Shown here piece after piece: positions 5,835 through 11,797 of a stretch of 11,797 bases of DNA. The translations under genes and the position numbers were made by a program. Below the pieces are notes generated by a model. The model worked only from the letters and a program-made list of their open reading frames with translations. It was not told the origin of the DNA and searched no databases. This stretch comes from an uncultured Coprococcus sp. (GTDB lineage: Bacteria; Bacillota; Clostridia; Lachnospirales; Lachnospiraceae): NCBI GenBank assembly GCA_934247115.1, contig CAKQIY010000048.1, forward strand, positions 1 through 11,797, written 5' to 3'. Position 1 is the first letter of the stretch, and the number at the start of each line of letters is the position of its first letter.

Positions 5835-5937
5835 AAAAGATACAAGCTTTTGGAAGTTTGTGGTGGAATAGCTAATATTGGGCATAAAAGATACAATTTT
5901 GTGTTCAAAAAGAGAAAAAAGTCCTAAAAAGAGAAAA
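5835..5937. promoter_or_regulatory. Paired direct repeats upstream of the regulatory operon
   Basis: AAAAGATACAA occurs at 5835-5845 and 5886-5896 (51 bases apart), and AAAAAGAGAAAA at 5907-5918 and 5926-5937 (19 bases apart). A 6-bp inverted repeat TATCGC/GCGATA lies just upstream (5809-5814 and 5822-5827). AraC-type regulators often bind direct repeats, so these are candidates for autoregulation sites. The DNA is A-rich, so chance repeats are likely too. The related string AAAAAGATAAAAACAAGC at 322-339 upstream of the mgl operon is only an approximate match. Confidence 0.25.
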
Positions 5938-6034
5938 TCCCTCCAAGCAACATGACCCAAGATGGAAAAACCTGCCAAGATGCTAAATGGAAATTTCCTC
6001 CAGAGCAGAAAATCCACAAAACCGTGCCCACATT

Positions 6035-6043
6035 TGGTATAAT
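6035..6043 (+). promoter_or_regulatory. Extended -10 promoter of the regulatory operon
   Basis: TGGTATAAT combines a TG extension with a consensus TATAAT (6038-6043). The -35 position (6015-6020, CACAAA) is poor, as often seen with extended -10 promoters. A start near 6050 gives a leader of about 80 bases. Its presence argues against any gene start upstream of this point. Confidence 0.55.
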
Positions 6044-6128
6044 GAACCTGCGATTGTTTAGACTGTGCGGGCTTGCGAGTCTGAAAAAGAAGATGCGACA
6101 TTTGATATATAGAAAGGATTCCTGTTAT

Positions 6129-7736
6129 ATGGATAAATACAAGGTTATCCTTGTCGATGACGAGGAAGAGGTTATAGATGTTATAGAGAGAAAGATCCAC
6201 TGGGATATGCTCGGATTTGATGTTGTGGGCAGTGCCAACAATGGTGTGAAGGCTCTTGAATTAGTGGAGAAGCTGCAGCCGGATGTGGTCATAACCGACA
6301 TCAAGATGCCATATATGGATGGACTTGAACTGTCCAGGAGACTCAACAATGATTATCAGAATATACACATCATCATATTCACAGGATTTGATGAGTTTGA
6401 GTATGCCAAGGAGGCAGTGCACCTTGAGATAGAGGAGTACATGCTCAAGCCTATAAATGCATTAGAACTCTCGGATTGTCTGAAGAGGGTCAAGAATTCT
6501 CTGGACAAGGAGAGGGAGGAGAAACTGAATGTAGAAAAGCTTGCAAATTACTTCAATGCATCTCTGCCAGTTCTTCAGACAAATCTGTTTGTATCCCTGA
6601 TAGAGGGCAGAGTGAGCGAGTCGGATTATGAGAAATTTCTTGCAGCATACCAGATAGATATGAAGGGACCATTTTATTGCTGCGCGGTTTTCCATACATC
6701 GGAGCATCACGTTCCAGATGGAATGAACCCACTTCTGTTGTCAATGTCGGTGGAACAGCAGATCAAGGACAGAATTGCTGATACATGGAAATGCAAGGTA
6801 TTTACATACTTGGGCAACACAGTGCTCATTATCGAGATAGCCTCAGAGGATGCCATGGCAGAGCTGACGGATGCCTGTGACAGATTCTGCAGATGGGCTT
6901 ACCGAGTCATGGGGGCAGTGGTTACTGCCGGTATTGGCAGAGTGTGCGACAGTCTTCTGAATATCAACAACTCATATGAGGGTGCCAGGGAAGCGGTATC
7001 ATACAGGGTCTTATACGGAACCCAGAGGGCTATAAATATTGCTGAGATCGCACCGAAGGAGCAGAAGGCAGCAGTACAGTATGAAGATGCAAATATGCAT
7101 GAGCTTATCAAGTCAATATATCTTGGCAAAAGGGATGCCATTGAGGGAGCAGTACATGATGAGATAGAGAAACTGCACAGATCTGCACAGACTATGAACA
7201 GGTACAAGCTGACGCTCATGGAGATGGTAGGAACATTCTACAGATTCTGCGCAAATAATTTTATAGATTTTGATAATTTTTCAGGTGGGATCAGCAACCC
7301 ATACGAGAAGGTTCCTGAGATGGATGAAGTCACACTCACAGCATGGCTCATAGACACATCCATGTCGATCAGCGAGGAATTGAAAAATGCCAGAAATAAT
7401 ACGTCCAGGAGAATGGTTACGGATGCCCAGAATATGGTAGTTGACAGGTATATGGAGCCAGACCTGTCGCTGGATACGGTGTGCTCAGAGCTTGGCGTGT
7501 CCAATTCGTATTTTTCATCGGTGTTCAAGAAGGAGACAGGCAAGTCATTTATCTCGTATCTGACGGATTACAGGATGGATCACGCAGCCAATCTCATACT
7601 TGAGACAAATGAGAAGAGCTATAAGATAGCAGAGCAGGTTGGATATCAGGATGCAAATTACTTCAGCTATGTGTTCAAGAAGAGATTTGGAATGTCGCCA
7701 TCAAAGTACAGAACTGAACATACCGGGAATCAGTAG
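6129..7736 (+). CDS. AraC-type response regulator (YesN family)
   Basis: This 535-residue DNA-binding response regulator would act with the kinase encoded next. The receiver domain (about 3-122) has the acidic pair Asp10/Asp11, phospho-acceptor Asp57 in VVITDIKMPYMDG, Thr85 and Lys107 in MLKP, so it should be phosphorylatable. A long middle region (about 130-425) matches no domain I can name and is usual in length for YesN-type regulators. The C-terminus (about 430-528) is an AraC helix-turn-helix pair, with LDTVCSELGVSNSYFSSVFK for the first and IAEQVGYQDANYFSYVFKKR for the second, ending in the family's FGMSPSKYR. The start at 6129 follows AGAAAGGA by 10 bases; an in-frame ATG at 5952 lies upstream of the promoter and encodes unrelated sequence. 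The likely target is the mgl promoter, inferred from position. Confidence 0.92.
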   Translation: MDKYKVILVDDEEEVIDVIERKIHWDMLGFDVVGSANNGVKALELVEKLQPDVVITDIKMPYMDGLELSRRLNNDYQNIHIIIFTGFDEFEYAKEAVHLEIEEYMLKPINALELSDCLKRVKNSLDKEREEKLNVEKLANYFNASLPVLQTNLFVSLIEGRVSESDYEKFLAAYQIDMKGPFYCCAVFHTSEHHVPDGMNPLLLSMSVEQQIKDRIADTWKCKVFTYLGNTVLIIEIASEDAMAELTDACDRFCRWAYRVMGAVVTAGIGRVCDSLLNINNSYEGAREAVSYRVLYGTQRAINIAEIAPKEQKAAVQYEDANMHELIKSIYLGKRDAIEGAVHDEIEKLHRSAQTMNRYKLTLMEMVGTFYRFCANNFIDFDNFSGGISNPYEKVPEMDEVTLTAWLIDTSMSISEELKNARNNTSRRMVTDAQNMVVDRYMEPDLSLDTVCSELGVSNSYFSSVFKKETGKSFISYLTDYRMDHAANLILETNEKSYKIAEQVGYQDANYFSYVFKKRFGMSPSKYRTEHTGNQ

Positions 7737-7750
7737 AGCAGAGGAAGTAT

Positions 7751-7771
7751 AAGGGGAGTAGAATTATTTTG
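7751..7771 (+). promoter_or_regulatory. Ribosome site and TTG start of the histidine kinase
   Basis: AAGGGGAG (7751-7758) lies 10 bases before TTG (7769-7771). The first in-frame ATG is codon 44, inside the first membrane segment, so it cannot be the start. A TTG start may keep kinase levels below those of the regulator. Confidence 0.7.
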
Positions 7772-9676
7772 AAGATCAGAGAGAAAAAGAAGGGTGCTCA
7801 GGGCAAAAAACAGAAAAATAAATATTCTCTGCGCGCGAGACTGCGAGGCTGGTTCCATCATGGCAGATTTATAGGATTTGACATACAGTCAATAATCATG
7901 GCAGTCCTCACTGGGTTGACGATTACAACAACTGTGGTTATGGGATTTCTTATTTACAATAGATTCAAGCTTGCGATAAAGCAGACTGCCGTATCGAATG
8001 CAGAAAGCATGATAGAGAGTACTGTGGATAAAGTGGATGCAGACCTGGCAGGCATCAGACAGATATCTAATGGAGTGAATTATAATATCATCCAGGAATA
8101 TGATATCTCCAGTCAGGAGTTTAGCAGACAGTTCAGCCTTTTATATGAGGTGAATGCTGACAAAGTGCAGAGTATGGCGTTGTACGACAATTCCGGGAAG
8201 CTTGTTGCTGCGGAGCCGGTTGCAGTGCAGAAGGATAAGGTGAATGTCGAGGAACAGGAATGGTACAAGAATGCATCTGAAGATATAGAGAATATGCACT
8301 TTTCTACACCTCATATACAAGATCTGTTTCAAGATGGCGCCAACAGGTACTATTGGGTCATATCCCTCAGTCGTTCTGTTGATATCAATGATGGCGATAA
8401 GCCGGTAAACGGCGTGCTTCTGATAGATATGAAGTATTCTGTGATCGAGGAGACTCTTTCAAGGATCAATGATTCTTCAAGTGAGACTTATTATTATCTG
8501 TGCAACCGTGACGGAGATATCATATACCATCCGCGAAGAGCAGAGATAGACAGAGGCTTTTTCACAGAGGATAGTACAGAGGCAGCGGGATATGATGACG
8601 GTACATATGAGATCAAGATGACGGGTGGCACAGAAAATGTTGTGGTCAGCAGTATAGCCTACACTGGATGGAAGATCATAGGAGTTGTCCCGGAAAGTGT
8701 TCAGACTGCCAGCATCAATCAGTACAGATATTACATCATAACTACGGTTGTGATATTGCTTATGATGCTCTTGTGGGTGAACAGGATCATAACAAAGAAA
8801 ATCTCAAAGCCTATACTTAAGCTGAATGAATCAGTAAAGTCATATGAGACAGGTGGAACCACGGATATATATATTGGAGGATCCTCCGAGATAAGGCATC
8901 TGGGATATTCGGTCAAGAAATCCTACGAGCAGATAGAGGTTCTGATGCAGGAGATAATCAGACAGCAGAATGAGCGGAGAAAGAGTGAGATGGATGCGCT
9001 CCAGAGTCAGATCAATCCGCATTTCCTGTATAATACACTGGAGTCCATAACATGGATGGTGGAGGCAAACAGAAATACAGATGCAGTATTTATGATATCT
9101 GAGCTTGCAAAGCTGCTGAGGATAAGTCTGTCAAAGGGCAGAACTGTCATAAGGATAGCGGACGAGATCCAGCACAGCACGAGTTACATGAACATACAGA
9201 AGGTAAGATATAAAGAAAGATTTGCTACAGAATTCATCATTGATGAAGAGATAAATGATTATTGTACAGTTAAGCTTATCGTGCAGCCAATCCTGGAAAA
9301 TGCAATATACTACGGTGTGGGCAACATGGATGAGGACGATGGCGGCAAGATAACTATCCGCGGAGAGAAGAAGGGCGATGACATATACATTTCAGTTGAG
9401 GATAATGGTATGGGTATGTCGGAGGAGGTAGCCCGGAACATCCTTGTGGACAACAATAAGGTGCCAAAGCATGGCTCCGGAGTGGGTGTTATCAATGTTC
9501 ATTCCAGGATAAAGCTGATGTTTGGCAGTGAATATGGATTAAAGGTTTACAGTGAGCCGGACGAGGGAACAAAGGTTGTCATTCACATTCCAGCCATTCC
9601 TTACACGGAGGAGAACAGAGAGAGACTTGAGAGGCAGGATTTTGGAAAGGGGATGGTGACAGATGAAGAAGAGTAA
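7769..9676 (+). CDS. Sensor histidine kinase (YesM/LytS type)
   Basis: This 635-residue membrane kinase should phosphorylate the response regulator encoded 32 bases upstream. A basic N-terminus (1-36) precedes membrane segment 1 (about 37-63). An extracellular domain (about 64-318) has the look of a double Cache sensor, including DNSGKLVAAEP (140-150) and CNRDGDIIYHP (245-255). Membrane segment 2 is at about 319-342, and a HAMP-like linker spans about 343-398. The His_kinase family motif LQSQINPHFLYNTL (411-424) carries the phospho-acceptor His418. The ATPase domain shows QPILENAI (506-513, Asn511), EDNGMGM (544-550) and HGSGVGVINVHSRI (568-581). All catalytic motifs are intact. Its last 14 bases overlap the start of the next gene, a membrane-anchored binding-like protein, so the kinase may sense sugar through that protein. 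The start is TTG. Confidence 0.93.
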   Translation: MKIREKKKGAQGKKQKNKYSLRARLRGWFHHGRFIGFDIQSIIMAVLTGLTITTTVVMGFLIYNRFKLAIKQTAVSNAESMIESTVDKVDADLAGIRQISNGVNYNIIQEYDISSQEFSRQFSLLYEVNADKVQSMALYDNSGKLVAAEPVAVQKDKVNVEEQEWYKNASEDIENMHFSTPHIQDLFQDGANRYYWVISLSRSVDINDGDKPVNGVLLIDMKYSVIEETLSRINDSSSETYYYLCNRDGDIIYHPRRAEIDRGFFTEDSTEAAGYDDGTYEIKMTGGTENVVVSSIAYTGWKIIGVVPESVQTASINQYRYYIITTVVILLMMLLWVNRIITKKISKPILKLNESVKSYETGGTTDIYIGGSSEIRHLGYSVKKSYEQIEVLMQEIIRQQNERRKSEMDALQSQINPHFLYNTLESITWMVEANRNTDAVFMISELAKLLRISLSKGRTVIRIADEIQHSTSYMNIQKVRYKERFATEFIIDEEINDYCTVKLIVQPILENAIYYGVGNMDEDDGGKITIRGEKKGDDIYISVEDNGMGMSEEVARNILVDNNKVPKHGSGVGVINVHSRIKLMFGSEYGLKVYSEPDEGTKVVIHIPAIPYTEENRERLERQDFGKGMVTDEEE

Positions 9677-10625
9677 GATAACCTTTCTGATCGCGGAGCT
9701 GTTTCTGGTGGTTATAGCCGGATTATTTATACACCAGATATTCCGGGAAAATGTGCCTCAGAAAAGAGTAGCGGTCATACTTTCAAATTCCGGTGATAAG
9801 AGGTGGGATGGACTTATAAATGGACTTAAGCAATCGGCAAATGTCAATGATGTCCATCTTATCATATGCAACACCGATGATATCGAGTCGGCCCAGGATG
9901 AGAAGGAACTCATAGATGAGCAGCTTGAAAATGATGTAGATGCATTCATAATTTGTCCGGCACCGGGCGAGGATACATCGGATATGCTGGGGCAGCTTGG
10001 TGATGTGCCATTTGTACTTATAACCCAGGATGCATACAGTGAAGATGGCGCTTCGGGATTTGTCACGATAAAACCTGACAACTACAAGATAGGGTATACC
10101 CTTGGAGAACAGATCAAAGCAAATGATGCAGACGGTCTCCGTGGCAAAAGCATAGGCATTATAACCGGATATTCCCAGACAGAGGGAAGTGTGAGCAAAA
10201 AAGCAGGGCTTATGGATGCGATAGAAGGAACTGGATGTGAGGTGAGCTGGGTGTACAGCCGCTGTGGCAATCAGAACATATGTGGAATTGTGGATATTCT
10301 GGGAAAGGTGGATTACATGGTTGTGATGGACACATATGCGATTGATGAGATAGGAGAGAATGCGGACAATGGTATGTACAATGGCGCTCAGATATATGGA
10401 ATGGGGACCAGCGTAAAATCTGTGGCGCTGCTTGATGCGGGCAAGATAAAGTGTCTTGTTATTCCGGATGGATACGGTGTTGGCTATGCCAGTGTGGCTG
10501 AGATAGCAAAAGGTCTGAACAGCAGGATGTATACGATGAAGAGTCGGGAGGAGGACATAAAGATAATATACAGTGACGATTTGTTCTCCGATGATGTAGA
10601 GAGGTTTTTATATTCATATGAGTAG
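9663..10625 (+). CDS. Membrane-anchored sugar-binding-like sensor protein
   Basis: This 320-residue protein has one N-terminal membrane segment (about 7-26) and no lipobox Cys, so it is probably anchored by an uncleaved signal. The rest (about 35-310) is a type I periplasmic-binding fold of the sugar-binding/LacI class: RVAVILSNSGDKRWDGLING (35-54), a central DAFIICPAPGED stretch, KSIGIITG after the mid-protein crossover, DYMVVMD and GKIKCLVIPDGYGVGYASV near the end. Family members bind ribose, xylose or related ligands, but the contacts here are not diagnostic. It overlaps the kinase gene by 14 bases and the next gene by 8, which signals coupled translation. XylFII proteins of Clostridia have this anchored design and pass the sugar signal to a LytS-type kinase. 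That role is the best inference. A transporter binding protein is less likely without a lipobox. Confidence 0.8.
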   Translation: MKKSKITFLIAELFLVVIAGLFIHQIFRENVPQKRVAVILSNSGDKRWDGLINGLKQSANVNDVHLIICNTDDIESAQDEKELIDEQLENDVDAFIICPAPGEDTSDMLGQLGDVPFVLITQDAYSEDGASGFVTIKPDNYKIGYTLGEQIKANDADGLRGKSIGIITGYSQTEGSVSKKAGLMDAIEGTGCEVSWVYSRCGNQNICGIVDILGKVDYMVVMDTYAIDEIGENADNGMYNGAQIYGMGTSVKSVALLDAGKIKCLVIPDGYGVGYASVAEIAKGLNSRMYTMKSREEDIKIIYSDDLFSDDVERFLYSYE

Positions 10626-11658
10626 ACAGAAACGAAGGAAAATATATGTGCTTGTGCTGGCAGTTGCGATGATAGTCTCGCTCATGGGCTGCGGCAGCAG
10701 CAATAAAAAAACAAACAAAACCATGAGAGTCGGGGTGGTCACTTATACGTCAGATGATCCATTCATAAATGCCATGGTTGAAAAGGTGAAATCTCAGCTT
10801 AAGACTATGGAGACCACAAATATGAATGTGATAGTATCGGTGAGAAGCGGTGATAATGACCAGCGTGAGCAGGATGAGATAGTTGATGAGATGATAGATG
10901 CAGGCTGCGATGTGCTGTGCGTGAACCTTGTAGACAGAACCGCACCGGCAAATATTATCAAGTCAGCAAGGCAGAGTGATATACCAGTGATCTTTTTCAA
11001 CAGAGAGCCGGTGCGTGATGACCTGATGCAGTGGGAAAAGCTCTACTATGTTGGCTGTGACGCAAAAGAATCCGGGGATATGCAGGGCGAGATTGCGGCA
11101 AATTATATAAAGAATCACAGCGAAGTGGACCGCAATGGCGATGGCAAGATACAGTATGTTCTTCTGGAGGGCGAGGCCGGACACCAGGATGCCATAAGCA
11201 GAACTGACTGTTCGGTGAAGACCATCATGGAAGGTGGAGTGGAGCTTGAGAAGCTCAGTTATCAGTTTGCCGACTGGAACAGAGGCCAGGCGGAGAACAG
11301 GATGACGCAGCTCATAAGTCAATATGGCAGTCGGATAGAGCTTGTCATATCCAACAATGATGAGATGGCACTGGGTGCAGTTGAGGCGTACAATAACTCC
11401 AAAATAAGCCGCGACAGATGGCCTGTGATATTTGGAATAGACGGACTTGACGATGCTCTCCAGGCGATAAAGCAGGGAAACATGCAAGGAACAGTTTATA
11501 ATGACAAAGAGGCCCAGGCGGGAGAGATAGCGAGACTGGCAGTAGATCTCTTCAAGGGAAACAGCCTTGATGGTCATAATCTTGATGAGGGCAGATATTA
11601 CGTGTCGCCTTACTGTAAGGTTGATGTTGACAGCGTGGATGATTTCCTGCACAGATAA
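10618..11658 (+). CDS. mglB: MglB-like galactose/glucose-binding lipoprotein, normal domain order
   Basis: This 346-residue lipoprotein has a signal peptide ending in the lipobox LMGC (Cys25), followed by a complete MglB. All ten sugar contacts known in E. coli MglB can be placed: Asp47 and Phe49 (SDDPF), Asn128 (FFNRE), His189, Asp191 and Arg195, Trp220, Asn247 (SNND), Asp275 and Asn295. The calcium loop DRNGDGKIQ (171-179) and its distant ligand Glu241 are also intact. Galactose/glucose binding is therefore well supported. Its start overlaps the previous gene by 8 bases, with AGAGAGG 13 bases upstream. Its place in the sensor operon, away from the ATPase and permease, suggests it either presents sugar to the kinase system or serves as a second delivery protein for the importer. 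The sequence does not decide between them. Confidence 0.9.
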   Translation: MSRQKRRKIYVLVLAVAMIVSLMGCGSSNKKTNKTMRVGVVTYTSDDPFINAMVEKVKSQLKTMETTNMNVIVSVRSGDNDQREQDEIVDEMIDAGCDVLCVNLVDRTAPANIIKSARQSDIPVIFFNREPVRDDLMQWEKLYYVGCDAKESGDMQGEIAANYIKNHSEVDRNGDGKIQYVLLEGEAGHQDAISRTDCSVKTIMEGGVELEKLSYQFADWNRGQAENRMTQLISQYGSRIELVISNNDEMALGAVEAYNNSKISRDRWPVIFGIDGLDDALQAIKQGNMQGTVYNDKEAQAGEIARLAVDLFKGNSLDGHNLDEGRYYVSPYCKVDVDSVDDFLHR

Positions 11659-11741
11659 GTGATGGCGAAGATCTGTCTGGAAAAATTGTTTAGAATCAAC
11701 GCAGAGATAAAGATCTAATAATATATATGGGAAGGATGCAT

Positions 11742-11797
11742 ATGGAAAATAGCTGGATAGAAGAATTTTACGGAGAGACGGATGCAGATAAGAGACT
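11742..11797 (+). CDS. Start of an unidentified gene (partial)
   Basis: ATG at 11742 follows GAAGGA (11731-11736) by 5 bases and opens a frame running to the window edge, MENSWIEEFYGETDADKR. A second in-frame ATG at 11736 overlaps the ribosome site and is less likely. The 18 residues are acidic, with no signal peptide, and match no family I recognise. The 83-base gap after the binding-protein gene has no clear terminator; AGATCT recurs at 11669-11674 and 11711-11716 without a T-run. The gene may belong to the same transcript. Confidence 0.5.
   Translation, partial: MENSWIEEFYGETDADKR

Larger units (their letters stand above)
5313..6035. other. Gene-free region with large hairpin and repeats between the two operons
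   Basis: No convincing gene lies here. A 98-residue + frame (5311-5607) and an 81-residue minus frame (5157-5402) cross the inverted repeat and have no good ribosome sites or family features; both read MPQYINA because they lie on the two arms. The region holds the 214-base hairpin (5353-5566), a second copy of a 61-base segment (5699-5759), three GCATGC sites (5544, 5622, 5643) and AT-rich short direct repeats (5835-5937) leading to the promoter of the regulatory operon. Base composition shifts from GC-richer over the hairpin to AT-rich near 5800-5950. Confidence 0.5.

Noticed and set aside
5952..6128. N-terminal extension of the response regulator to an ATG at 5952
   Set aside because: The extension lies partly upstream of the extended -10 promoter, is unlike receiver domains and lacks a ribosome site. 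The receiver begins normally at MDKYKVILVDD from 6129.
10963..11652. Minus-strand 229-residue frame across the second MglB gene
   Set aside because: The + strand encodes a complete MglB with every binding residue. The antisense frame has no ribosome site or family motif.

Overview
The window looks like a chromosomal segment from a low-GC, Gram-positive gut-type Clostridia, most likely Lachnospiraceae. Three things suggest this: lipoprotein signals on the sugar-binding proteins, a YesM/YesN-type two-component pair next to a sugar ABC operon, and codon use rich in ACA, GCA, TCA and CTT. This placement is inference from style and gene layout; no marker gene is present. All genes read on the + strand.

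Layout. (1) Positions 2-58 are the last 18 codons of a protein ending in a CPYCG zinc-ribbon knuckle, closed by a strong hairpin terminator (64-100). (2) About 580 bases follow without a convincing gene. They hold short repeats and palindromes and a promoter -10 box (604-609). (3) A galactose/glucose-type transporter operon in the mglBAC order occupies 678-5232: binding lipoprotein, a weak terminator-like hairpin, double ATPase, permease, then a terminator (5270-5312). (4) About 815 bases without a convincing gene (5313-6128) contain a 214-base imperfect hairpin, a second partial copy of part of it, short direct repeats and an extended -10 promoter. (5) A tightly packed regulatory operon occupies 6129-11658: AraC-type response regulator, YesM/LytS-type histidine kinase, a membrane-anchored periplasmic-binding-protein-like protein, and a second MglB-like lipoprotein. 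The last three overlap end to start. (6) The first 18 codons of another gene begin at 11742.

How it fits together. The simplest reading is a sugar-sensing module (kinase plus extracellular binding protein or proteins, signalling to an AraC-type regulator) that controls the adjacent Mgl-type importer. It resembles the described XylFII-LytS/YesN xylose-sensing systems of Clostridia. The regulatory link is inferred from gene order and family, not shown by the sequence.

The most striking observation is that the first binding protein (678-1949) appears to be a natural circular permutation of the MglB fold. It starts at the strand that normally follows residue ~85 of E. coli MglB, runs to the usual C-terminus, passes through a ~22-residue linker and ends with the usual N-terminal ~80 residues. 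Nine of the ten sugar-contacting residues can still be placed, and the tenth is Asn to Gln. The second MglB (10618-11658) has the normal order and all ten contacts, so the two can be compared directly inside this window. The permease is also unusual: a charged, coiled-coil-like N-terminal extension of about 218 residues precedes a normal MglC core.
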